Source: an uncultured Bacteroidales bacterium
Lineage (GTDB): Bacteria > Bacteroidota > Bacteroidia > Bacteroidales > WCHB1-69
Direction of reading: 5' to 3'
NCBI GenBank assembly: GCA_905233625.1
Contig: CAJOFJ010000002.1
Coordinates: 62,001 to 126,000, forward strand
Length of the DNA stretch: 64,000 bases
This document shows, piece by piece, positions 52,448 to 60,837 of the stretch. Under the pieces are notes generated by a model, which did no database searches, was not told the origin of the DNA, and worked only from the letters and a program-made list of their open reading frames with translations. The translations under genes were made by a program, and so were the position numbers. Each line of letters begins with the position of its first letter. The first letter of the stretch is position 1.

Positions 52448-54610
52448 TTATGCCTGTTGTGTGGCAGTTTCGTTGTCATTGGGTTCGTTAGCGTCAGCGG
52501 TGTGATGGTCTGCGTCGGTGATGGTTGTGCCGGCATTGTCGTTTGGACGGGCACTATCGTCTTTGTTGGTATCACCGCTAACAAGTTCTTCATGATGGCC
52601 GAAGGGGCGTTTGCCGAAGATTTTCTCCAGATCTTCGGCGAAGATGACCTCGCGGTCCAGCAGCAGCTGGGCCAGCTGGGCGTGTTTCTCCTTGTTGGCA
52701 ATCAGTATTTCCTTGGCTTTGTTGTAAGAGCTTTCAATCAGTTTATGCACTTCTTCGTCAATCTCCTGGGCGGTTTTTTCGCTGTAGGGCTTGGTGAAGG
52801 TGTAGTCGGACTGGCCGGTGGAGTCGTAATAGCTGATATTGCCTAATTTCTCATTCAGGCCATAATATGTGACCATGGCGTACGCCTGTTTTGACACACG
52901 TTCGAGATCATTGAGGGCGCCGGTGGACACTTCGCCGAAGACTACTTCCTCGGCGGCGCGGCCTCCCAGAGTGGCGGTCATCTCGTCGAACATCTGGCTG
53001 AAAGTGGTGATTTGGCGCTCTTCGGGCAGGTACCAGGCAGCGCCGAGGGATTTGCCACGAGGCACAATGGTCACTTTCACCAAGGGAGAGGCGTGTTCCA
53101 GCAGCCAGCTCACGGTGGCGTGGCCCGCCTCGTGGTTGGCGATGACTTTTTTCTCTTGCGGCGAGATGATGCTGCCGCGTTTCTCCAAACCACCCACGAT
53201 ACGGTCGATGGCGGCGAGGAACTCTTCCTTGCCCACACTCTTCTTGCTGTTGCGGGCGGCAATCAGGGCAGCTTCGTTGCACACATTGGCAATGTCGGCG
53301 CCGGAGAAACCGGGGGTCTGCTTGGCGAAGAAGTCCAGATCGACATCGGAGTTGAGTTTCAGCTTGCGCACGTGTACCTCAAAGATACCTTTTCGCTCGT
53401 TGAGGTTGGGCAGTTCCACATGAATTTGGCGGTCGAAGCGGCCGGCACGCAGCAGGGCGCGGTCCAGCACATCGGCACGGTTGGTGGCGGCGAGGATGAT
53501 GACCCCGGTGTTGCTCGAGAAACCGTCCATCTCGGTCAGCAACTGGTTGAGGGTGCTCTCCCGCTCGTCGTTGGCCCCGCTCATGACATTTTTGCCTCTG
53601 GCACGGCCAATGGCGTCAATCTCGTCGATGAAGATGATGCAAGGAGCTTTCTCCTTGGCAGTACGGAACAGGTCGCGCACGCGTGAGGCGCCTACTCCGA
53701 CAAACATCTCCACAAAGTCGGAACCCGACAGTGAGAAGAAGGGAACCTTGGCTTCGCCAGCTACAGCCTTGGCCAGCAGGGTCTTGCCTGTTCCCGGAGG
53801 GCCTACCAGCAGGGCTCCTTTGGGGATTTTTCCGCCCAAAACGGTATATTTCTGCGGATTTCTCAGGAAGTCCACAATCTCTTCGATTTCGTATTTGGCC
53901 CCTTCCAAGCCGGCAACATCCTTGAAAGAAACATTCAATTGTGAGGTCTCGTCGAACAGCTGCGCTCTGGATTTGCCGATGTTGAAGATGCCCATTCCAG
54001 CGCCACCGCCGGCTCCTCCACCGCCTCGAATGGAACGGGTGGAGTAGAATAATAGCACTAAAATCAGGATGGTGGGCAGCATCCAGAAAATGAGTTCAAA
54101 ACCCCAGCTTTTGCTGTTGTCTTCGGTAGTGGAAATCTCGTATTCCTGCTCCAGCTGACTGCGTGTCAACGAGCTGTCACTGGCCAGAGCATTGTTGATG
54201 GCCCGCTCTTGTGTGGCCTTCAGGTTTTCGTTAAATACTTGATAATCAGTGGTGACAATGAAGAATTGAGGACCTGTGAGGTTGTTCTGTTTCCGCAGGT
54301 TCTCATAGTCGCTTTTCGTTTTGATAGCTTCTTCTTTCAGGTAGATGTTCACTCGGTCGTTCTTCTTGACATACTCCAGTTTGTCGATGTCTTTGGCCAC
54401 CACCATCTTGTTGAAACGGCTGTTGTCGATTTCGGTGGCGGGTGTTTCGGCGGTAAAGAACCAGTAGGCCAGCAGTGCCGCCGCCACAATCAAATAGACG
54501 TAGGTCAATGTGAATTTCGGCTTCTTGTTGTTGGCGTTGCTGGGATTCGGCCCTCCGAAGAAGGAAGAGTCGCTGTTTTTTCTTTTATTTTGTGTTTTTT
54601 GATTTGCCAT
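52448..54610 (-). CDS. ftsH: ATP-dependent zinc metalloprotease FtsH
   Basis: A 720-residue membrane AAA protease. Transmembrane helices lie near 34-54 and 171-191, Walker A is GPPGTGKT at 270-277, the AAA region includes [12 protein letters not shown], and the zinc motif HEAGH is near 490. It degrades misfolded and regulated membrane proteins. The acidic, asparagine-rich tail after residue 690 is common in the family. It lies between a heptad array and the LUD gene; the rsfS promoter may drive all three. Confidence 0.95.
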   Translation of the reverse strand: MANQKTQNKRKNSDSSFFGGPNPSNANNKKPKFTLTYVYLIVAAALLAYWFFTAETPATEIDNSRFNKMVVAKDIDKLEYVKKNDRVNIYLKEEAIKTKSDYENLRKQNNLTGPQFFIVTTDYQVFNENLKATQERAINNALASDSSLTRSQLEQEYEISTTEDNSKSWGFELIFWMLPTILILVLLFYSTRSIRGGGGAGGGAGMGIFNIGKSRAQLFDETSQLNVSFKDVAGLEGAKYEIEEIVDFLRNPQKYTVLGGKIPKGALLVGPPGTGKTLLAKAVAGEAKVPFFSLSGSDFVEMFVGVGASRVRDLFRTAKEKAPCIIFIDEIDAIGRARGKNVMSGANDERESTLNQLLTEMDGFSSNTGVIILAATNRADVLDRALLRAGRFDRQIHVELPNLNERKGIFEVHVRKLKLNSDVDLDFFAKQTPGFSGADIANVCNEAALIAARNSKKSVGKEEFLAAIDRIVGGLEKRGSIISPQEKKVIANHEAGHATVSWLLEHASPLVKVTIVPRGKSLGAAWYLPEERQITTFSQMFDEMTATLGGRAAEEVVFGEVSTGALNDLERVSKQAYAMVTYYGLNEKLGNISYYDSTGQSDYTFTKPYSEKTAQEIDEEVHKLIESSYNKAKEILIANKEKHAQLAQLLLDREVIFAEDLEKIFGKRPFGHHEELVSGDTNKDDSARPNDNAGTTITDADHHTADANEPNDNETATQQA

Positions 54611-54640
54611 GGGTTGTTTTTGGGTTACTGGGGGGGGTAG

Positions 54641-54750
54641 AATTAAGAACTGAGAATTCAGAATTCAAAATTCAGAGTTCTAATGTTTAATGTTTAGAGT
54701 TTAGAGTTTAGAGTTTAGTTTTCAGTTTTCAGTTTTCAGTTTTCAACTTC
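54641..54750. repeat. Heptad tandem array, second arm of the inverted repeat
   Basis: Read on the minus strand this matches 51600-51720 almost base for base, differing mainly in the number of 7-base units. Confidence 0.75.
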
Positions 54751-54751
54751 A

Positions 54752-55135
54752 CTAATTGATTCTCTGGATTTCCGCATCGCTATACAGATTCTCGAGCTTG
54801 TAGTATTCGCGGGCTTCGGGTTGGAAGATGTGGACCACCACGTTGAAATAGTCCAGCAGGATCCATTCGCCATTTGTTGTTCCTTCCACATGTTTGGGCA
54901 GGGTGTTGGCGTAGCGCTTGGTGGTTTCCTGCACAAAATCGCACAAAGTCTCCACATGGGGCTTGGAGTTGCCGCTGCAAATGATGAAATAATCGAAAAA
55001 TACGTGGTTGATTTTCTTGAGGTCGATGCTCACGATATCGACGCCTTGTTTTTCTATAAGTGCCTGGATGATAAGTTCTTCAATCTTTCCTTCGAATTCT
55101 TTGACTTCTGCTTTTACCTTGATTTTCTTTGCCAT
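54752..55135 (-). CDS. rsfS: Ribosomal silencing factor RsfS
   Basis: A 127-residue RsfS/Iojap protein. The typical segments are INHVFFDYFIICSGNSKPHV near 42-61 and GEWILLDYFNVVVHIFQPEA near 87-106. It binds ribosomal protein L14 and blocks subunit joining in starved cells. I use ATG 55135 (MAKKIKV); an in-frame ATG at 55171 would lie inside the promoter. A -7 box is at 55169-55176. ftsH follows, a conserved pairing in Bacteroidota. Confidence 0.9.
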   Translation of the reverse strand: MAKKIKVKAEVKEFEGKIEELIIQALIEKQGVDIVSIDLKKINHVFFDYFIICSGNSKPHVETLCDFVQETTKRYANTLPKHVEGTTNGEWILLDYFNVVVHIFQPEAREYYKLENLYSDAEIQRIN

Positions 55136-55168
55136 ATAAAATATTATTGATTTATTCAAACTAATCTG

Positions 55169-55176
55169 CAAAGATA
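55169..55176 (-). promoter_or_regulatory. -7 promoter element of rsfS
   Basis: The minus strand reads TATCTTTG, a full consensus match, about 35 bases before the chosen rsfS start. Confidence 0.6.
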
Positions 55177-55188
55177 CAAATTTTTTTA

Positions 55189-55400
55189 ATGTGCCAATGA
55201 GGTAATGTGCTAATGTGCTAATTAATTGGGTTAGGAGGTTAGAAGATTATGTTTAGTGTTTAATGTTTAGTGTTAGCTTGTAGAGCCGCATCGCATGCGT
55301 CCATCGCTTTTGAATTTTGAATTTTGAATTTTGAATTCTGAATTCTGAATTCTGAATTCTAACCACTAACCACTAACCACTAACCCCTATTCCCTACTGT
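55189..55400. repeat. Heptad tandem arrays with an embedded REP-like palindrome
   Basis: The rsfS to cargo-gene gap is over 400 bases and has no gene. It holds TTTTGAA/TTCTGAA units and CTAACCA units (55315-55390), GTTTAGT-type units near 55250, and at 55280-55303 a degenerate GTAGAGCCGCATCGCATGCG palindrome related to that at 60005. The right part holds the promoter at 55457. Confidence 0.65.
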
Positions 55401-55456
55401 TAATAACTATTCATAACTTTTAACACATATTTGCCTTCAATGACTTTTATTATTTG

Positions 55457-55464
55457 TACATTTG
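55457..55464 (+). promoter_or_regulatory. -7 promoter element of the T9SS cargo gene
   Basis: TACATTTG matches TAnnTTTG. It gives an untranslated leader of about 80 nucleotides. Confidence 0.55.
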
Positions 55465-55551
55465 CAGACTATGCATATTTATAGGATAATTTAAAAACTG
55501 ATTGAAAATCAAATCGTTAAATCATATAATTATTCATCAAAACAAATCAAA

Positions 55552-58500
55552 ATGAAAAAATTCTACGTTCTGAAAATCATGATGGCGGTCATGCTCGTAA
55601 TGCTGATGACCGTCGGGAATGTGTTCGCCGACAGAGGTTGGGTGCAAGTAACTTACAATTCCAATTTGTCGGTGGGTGACACCATTATCATTGCTGCCGC
55701 TCCTACCACTTCTTTCAACAAGGCAATGGGAGGCCAACTCTCAAACAACCGTGCTGCGGTTGAAATTATGAGAAGTGGTGAAATGATTACTTCGATAGGT
55801 TCAGCGTGTATATTTATTGTTCAGGCGGGCAATGTACCCGGTACATTCGCTTTTTTCGACCCCAACCAAGGTCCCAATGGCGGATATTTGTACGCGGCAG
55901 GTGGTTCATCCGGTAATTATCTGAGAACAAAAGATACGTTGGATGTTGAGGGCCGAAGCAACTGGAGTATTATTTATACAGATGATGGTGCGATTGAAAG
56001 TATTGTGGCTCAAACAGCAGCGACAAGTCGTAAAAATATGCGTTATAATGATTACAACGATATTTTTTCTTGCTATACATCGGGTCAGCAGGATATAACA
56101 CTTTACCGTTACGAAGAGGTTCAGATTGCGGTGTCTGCCCCGGAATTTAGCCCTGCTGGCGGTTCCTATACAACGCCCCAGACGGTGAGCATTAGCTGCG
56201 CTACTCCCGATGCAAACATCCTTTATACTTACGATGGCAGTTATCCCGGTACCAATGGTTTGGAATACAGCGCTCCTTTGACCATCTCCACCACCACCAC
56301 ATTGAAGGCTGTGGCTATTGTGGGAACTGATACCAGTTTAATGAGCCAGGCAACTTATGTATTCCCCTTCGCCAATATTGCTGCTTTCAAGGCGATTCAT
56401 GCTGATAATCCCAATAACACTATCGATAATGACTATAATCAATATACCATTGCCGGGGATGTAACGTATGTGTTCAGCAGTGGAAGATACATGTACGTAA
56501 AGGATGCTACCGCCGGATTGCTGATTTATGATAATAATCCCGCAATCATTACGAATCAGTATACTGATGGAGATGTGATTTCAGGCGGTTTGCAGGGCAA
56601 ATATAGTAAATATAATGGTCAAGTGGAATTGGTTCCGACTGTTAATCCTGCCACTTCTTCCAGTAATACCGGTGCTGTACAACCTGTTGTGGTCACTATA
56701 GCCGACTTGTTAGCCAATTATAATGACTATGACGCCCAGCTGATTACATTGGAGAATGTGACTTTCCCCGGTGGTTTTTCGGGAGCTTCCCAAACCACAA
56801 TTACCCAGGACGGAAGTTCAGTGGTCGTATATAAACTTTTCTCTGCCATTCCGTTGGATACCACTTTGCCAGCAGGTACGGTGACCAATGTGACAGGTTT
56901 GGTGGGTAAATACAACAATAATGTTCAGATTTATCCTCGTGGCAATTTTGACTTGTCGGCTGCTCCTCAGCCCGAAATGCCGTCACTTACAGTTACCGGT
57001 ATTGCCGATGGTGATGAATACTCCACCTTTGATACTCTGCATGTGAATTTTGACATCCAGAACTTTACCCTGACCAATATCCTGGGCATGGGTGGCGATG
57101 GTTACCTGAAACTGGAGGGAGCTCTGTTTGCGGCAGTGGGTTTGGACAATCCCACGTATTTAAATGCGACAACGTTACCTGTCTTTTTGAATGCGGTGTT
57201 ATCTCCGATTCCGGCAGGTACCCATACGGTTTCTGCTTCTTTGGTGGATATGAACCAGCAACCCTTGACTCCTGCTGTTTCACAGACGGTGACCTTCACG
57301 GTGACCGCACCGGCTGCAGAGGCTCCTGTGTTCAGTCCGGTGGCAGGCCTGTATGCCGGCAATGTGGAGGTTGCCCTGACTTGTGCTACTCCAGGCGCTG
57401 AAATTCGCTATACCATTGATAACACAACTCCTACAGCTACTTCCACTTTATATCAGAATCCTTTCACTTTGAATGAAACCGCTACAGTCAAAGCCAAGGC
57501 TTTCATGAACAGTCAATACTGGCAGGACAGCCCCGTGGCCGAGGCATCATACACCATTGTGAACGAGCCTACCTTGTCCGTTGATCCTGTTAGTTTGACA
57601 TTCAGCTCCACTCAGCTCACAGGCACGGTCAATATCAATAGTGCATCTTTGACTGATGCTATTACTATTAGCTGTGACAATTCACACTTTACCTTGTCGG
57701 AATCCTCTTTCCCGGCCAATGTGGGTAACACTTCGTTCACTATTACTTACGACGGACTGGAACCTGCAACCGGCACGGTTACTGTGAGCAGCGGCACGTT
57801 GAGCACACAGATTGCCCTCGTGGCCACCGCCAAGCTTCCAACTCCAGTCATCGTTCCGGAAAATGGTACCACAGATACCCTGATTACAGTAACTATGAGC
57901 AGTACCGTGATGGGTGCCACTATCCATTATACTATTGATAATACCGAACCCACTACCACCTCTCCCATATACGCCGAACCCATTATTCTGAACACTCCGG
58001 GTACCTATACCTATAAGGCCATTGCCATGAAGGAAGGTTGGGAGAATAGTGAAATGACCACTGCCACTTATACGGTGGTGGCTCCTGTTGTTCCGGGAAT
58101 CGACACCATTATGTACGCTGTAGGTTTCGAGGCGGAAGAAGGCTTTACTGCTACGCAAACCTATAATAGCCCGAATGTTATTTATACCGGCGCCGAAGGC
58201 CAGCAGTGGGGAACATATTATGGCACTCCCAGTACAAACTATAATATTTGTGGTGGACAATCCATGCAGATGCGTTGGTATGAAAGTAATCCCGAACGCT
58301 TGGGCTATACCTATACCAATTTTGACATACGCAATGTCACCTATGTTACTTTTGAAGCCAAGAATAACACTGGTCTGAATTTGAAAGTTTCATATTCCAT
58401 TGATGGTGGCAATACATACGTGGGTGATTCTGTTTATACCCTGCAGACTCAAAGTCACAATTATCGTTACGATGTGAGCGCAACCGGTGAATACGATTTT

Positions 58501-59943
58501 GTCCGTCTGAAATTTTCCGTTGTTTTACCTGAACCTGCACCTTCATCAGGTACGCACAAGCTGGTTATCGACAGCGTGGTGGTGTTCGGCGTTCCCGGTG
58601 TGGTGGCGAATGTGGTGGAAACTCCTGTTATCTCTCATAATAGCGGTACTTATTATGAGGCATTCGATGCTACTATCACCTGTGCTACTGATGATGCTGT
58701 GATTCGTTATACGCTTGACGGAACAGAGCCTACCGAAACCTCTACCGTATATTCAGCTCCTATCCAGATCAGTACTACAACTACGTTGAAAGCCAAGGCT
58801 TGGAAAGAGGGATATACGCCCAGTTTCGTGACAAGTGCTACCTATAATTTCCCGCCCGAAGTGGCCAATATCGCCGCTTTTAAGGCTACCAGCACAGCTA
58901 CAAGCACTGTGGTTTACAATATTACTGGCGATGTGACCTTCGTCTTCCGTCATGAAAGATATATTTTCATTGAAGATGAATCCGCCGCGTTGTTGATTTA
59001 TGACAACAGTACTCCTGTTATCACTACTACATATAACGAGGGTGATGTGATTAACGGTGGCGTTTTCGGCTCATATACGCTGTTCAATGGCATGGTGGAA
59101 ATGGTACCTGCTCGCAATACCGCTGAAGCTACCGGTACTCCTGTCACTATTACTCCAATGGTGGCTACCATCCCGACTTTAGTGTCACAATATAGCACGC
59201 TTGAAAGCCGATTAGTGACCATTGAGAATGTGACCTTTATCGGCAACAAGAAATTTGTCAATGGAACCGACACCCTCCAGTATTACAACCGCTTCAATAC
59301 TATTACCAATAATCCAGAAACTGGTGAAACGGGTTCTATCACTGGTTTCGTAGCTAGTTACAATGGTCAGGTGCAGTTGTATCCTCGCGATGACAACGAC
59401 TTTGTGATTATTCCTCCTGTGATGGATCAGGTAGCCACACCGGTGATTACTCCTGCTTCTGGTACGTATGAAGGCAGTGTGAATGTCAGCATCAGCTGTG
59501 CAACAGAAGGCGCGATTATTTATTACACCTTGGATGGTACAGATCCTGATGAAAATTCCGGAGATTATGGCGGATCATTCGTGATTGCCGCAACTGACGT
59601 TCAGGCTTCACCTGTTACGGTGAAGGCCATCGCCATGAAGGCCGGTATGCTGAATAGCGAAATTGCATCGGAAACTTATACGATTACTCCTGTTGGCATC
59701 CATGACATCCAGCAGCAGGTAAGCATCTATCCCAACCCGACTACTGGTGATGTGACCCTTGACCTGTCAGGACTGAATGCCAAGACAGTTGAACTGTTCT
59801 CCATGAACGGTCAGTTGTTGAATACAGTGGTACCCACTGTTGAAACCATGACCTTGTCATTGAACCAGTATACTGCAGGTATCTATTTCGTTCGCATCCA
59901 CAGCGACAATGCCGTAACCACACAGAAGATTGTGAAGAAGTAA
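55552..59943 (+). CDS. Large T9SS-secreted surface protein with chitobiase-C-like repeats
   Basis: A 1463-residue exported protein. The signal peptide ends near NVFAD (residue 27). Five chitobiase/hexosaminidase C-terminal-like beta modules recur (for example near 200, 595, 765, 1025 and 1300), each with a core such as IRYTIDNTTPTATST. Two OB-like blocks with FANIAAFKA/VANIAAFKA and GDVTYVF/GDVTFVF (near 275-480 and 1095-1290) are internal duplicates. The C-terminal 75 residues (VSIYPNPTTGDVTLDLSG to TTQKIVKK) are a type A T9SS sorting domain. No catalytic domain is seen, so an adhesin or structural role is likely. It is a probable client of the PorU/PorV genes nearby. Confidence 0.85.
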   Translation: MKKFYVLKIMMAVMLVMLMTVGNVFADRGWVQVTYNSNLSVGDTIIIAAAPTTSFNKAMGGQLSNNRAAVEIMRSGEMITSIGSACIFIVQAGNVPGTFAFFDPNQGPNGGYLYAAGGSSGNYLRTKDTLDVEGRSNWSIIYTDDGAIESIVAQTAATSRKNMRYNDYNDIFSCYTSGQQDITLYRYEEVQIAVSAPEFSPAGGSYTTPQTVSISCATPDANILYTYDGSYPGTNGLEYSAPLTISTTTTLKAVAIVGTDTSLMSQATYVFPFANIAAFKAIHADNPNNTIDNDYNQYTIAGDVTYVFSSGRYMYVKDATAGLLIYDNNPAIITNQYTDGDVISGGLQGKYSKYNGQVELVPTVNPATSSSNTGAVQPVVVTIADLLANYNDYDAQLITLENVTFPGGFSGASQTTITQDGSSVVVYKLFSAIPLDTTLPAGTVTNVTGLVGKYNNNVQIYPRGNFDLSAAPQPEMPSLTVTGIADGDEYSTFDTLHVNFDIQNFTLTNILGMGGDGYLKLEGALFAAVGLDNPTYLNATTLPVFLNAVLSPIPAGTHTVSASLVDMNQQPLTPAVSQTVTFTVTAPAAEAPVFSPVAGLYAGNVEVALTCATPGAEIRYTIDNTTPTATSTLYQNPFTLNETATVKAKAFMNSQYWQDSPVAEASYTIVNEPTLSVDPVSLTFSSTQLTGTVNINSASLTDAITISCDNSHFTLSESSFPANVGNTSFTITYDGLEPATGTVTVSSGTLSTQIALVATAKLPTPVIVPENGTTDTLITVTMSSTVMGATIHYTIDNTEPTTTSPIYAEPIILNTPGTYTYKAIAMKEGWENSEMTTATYTVVAPVVPGIDTIMYAVGFEAEEGFTATQTYNSPNVIYTGAEGQQWGTYYGTPSTNYNICGGQSMQMRWYESNPERLGYTYTNFDIRNVTYVTFEAKNNTGLNLKVSYSIDGGNTYVGDSVYTLQTQSHNYRYDVSATGEYDFVRLKFSVVLPEPAPSSGTHKLVIDSVVVFGVPGVVANVVETPVISHNSGTYYEAFDATITCATDDAVIRYTLDGTEPTETSTVYSAPIQISTTTTLKAKAWKEGYTPSFVTSATYNFPPEVANIAAFKATSTATSTVVYNITGDVTFVFRHERYIFIEDESAALLIYDNSTPVITTTYNEGDVINGGVFGSYTLFNGMVEMVPARNTAEATGTPVTITPMVATIPTLVSQYSTLESRLVTIENVTFIGNKKFVNGTDTLQYYNRFNTITNNPETGETGSITGFVASYNGQVQLYPRDDNDFVIIPPVMDQVATPVITPASGTYEGSVNVSISCATEGAIIYYTLDGTDPDENSGDYGGSFVIAATDVQASPVTVKAIAMKAGMLNSEIASETYTITPVGIHDIQQQVSIYPNPTTGDVTLDLSGLNAKTVELFSMNGQLLNTVVPTVETMTLSLNQYTAGIYFVRIHSDNAVTTQKIVKK

Positions 59944-59954
59944 TCCTCATGTTT

Positions 59955-59968
59955 AGACGGGTTCGTCT
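59955..59968 (+). terminator. Possible terminator hairpin after the T9SS cargo gene
   Basis: AGACG and CGTCT with a 4-base loop lie a few bases behind the stop codon, followed by an AT-rich stretch without a clean T tract. Confidence 0.3.
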
Positions 59969-60004
59969 TGTCTATACAAATAAAAAAATTCAATTTTGTT
60001 ATCG

Positions 60005-60032
60005 GTAGAGACGCGATTAATCGCGTCTCTAC
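60005..60032. repeat. Perfect 28-base palindrome, REP-like
   Basis: The arms GTAGAGACGCGATT and AATCGCGTCTCTAC are exactly complementary, giving a 14-base stem if single-stranded. It lies between the cargo gene and a heptad-like array (60040-60150) of TTCAGAA and TTTGCTAA units. Confidence 0.8.
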
Positions 60033-60039
60033 TAGTTTG

Positions 60040-60150
60040 TAATTAGCACATTAAATAAAATTCAAAGTTCAGAATTCAGAATTCAAAATTCAATTTGCTA
60101 ATTTGCTAATTAACTAATTTGTTAATTCATTGGCACATTAGCACATTAAT
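60040..60150. repeat. Heptad/AT-rich tandem array before the wbqC-like gene end
   Basis: The units TTCAGAA, TTTGCTAA and GCACATTA repeat with slight drift up to and into the last codons of the minus-strand gene. Confidence 0.55.
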
Positions 60151-60749
60151 CGGTTCCCTTCATTGAACAGATAATCCGCAATCGACAGGTTGGGCACAAA
60201 GCCGATGCGGTCCTCGAAAATCTGGGTGTAGGCGGGATGTTGGAAGGGATAATCCGCTTTGCGGCACAGCTTGGGATGTATGGCGTTTCGCAGGTCGTCA
60301 ATATCTTCCCTTTGCGTGTAATCTGAGATAAATTCAGTGGTGCGCTGAGGCTGGAAGTCCTTTCCGAAAAGTTTCAGAATGACCTGCATCAGCTCCAAAT
60401 TGAAATCGAAGAGAAAATCATATTTCTTTTCGTAAAACGGTCTGATATAATCTTGAAAATAAAGGAAATACGGACTGCTGTTATAGGCGGTGTCCAAGGT
60501 CTTCCAGTGCAGCCTATGCCATGGGGTGGCATAGTCGATCCGGACATCCAGAATGGGCATTTTGGATGAGACATGCACTACGGGAATGGATAGTGCCTGC
60601 ACCCCGTTGGCGGTGGCAATCAGGGCGCGGTTGCGGTATGTTTGTTTGATATAATGCTCGCAAACCTCCAGTGTCACTGGACCTTGCATACATTTCAAAA
60701 TGTATTCGACAGGGGGGAGGTAGGCGGTGGAAAGCAGCGTTGTTTTCAT
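60138..60749 (-). CDS. WbqC-family protein
   Basis: A 203-residue WbqC-like protein. Its diagnostic segments are LSTAYLPPVEYILKCM near 5-20, RNRALIATANGVQALSIPVV near 40, WHRLHWKTLDTAYNSSPYFL near 80, and YDFLFDFNLELMQVI near 112. The family occurs with polysaccharide genes and its reaction is unknown. ATG 60749 (MKTTLL) fits best, because a -7 box lies just upstream at 60768-60775. An in-frame upstream start at 60875 would cross that promoter. Confidence 0.8.
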   Translation of the reverse strand: MKTTLLSTAYLPPVEYILKCMQGPVTLEVCEHYIKQTYRNRALIATANGVQALSIPVVHVSSKMPILDVRIDYATPWHRLHWKTLDTAYNSSPYFLYFQDYIRPFYEKKYDFLFDFNLELMQVILKLFGKDFQPQRTTEFISDYTQREDIDDLRNAIHPKLCRKADYPFQHPAYTQIFEDRIGFVPNLSIADYLFNEGNRLMC

Positions 60750-60767
60750 TGTCAAAATTTGAAGCGG

Positions 60768-60775
60768 CAAAGATA
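60768..60775 (-). promoter_or_regulatory. -7 promoter element of the wbqC-like gene
   Basis: The minus strand reads TATCTTTG, a perfect match. It is divergent from the clpC box 40 bases away. Confidence 0.6.
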
Positions 60776-60814
60776 GCATTTTTCTGTTACGTATTAGCAC
60801 ATTGAAAAATTTTG

Positions 60815-60822
60815 TATCTTTG
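60815..60822 (+). promoter_or_regulatory. -7 promoter element of clpC
   Basis: TATCTTTG lies 16 bases ahead of the clpC ATG, implying a very short leader. Confidence 0.6.
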
Positions 60823-60837
60823 CAAAAATTTAGTACT

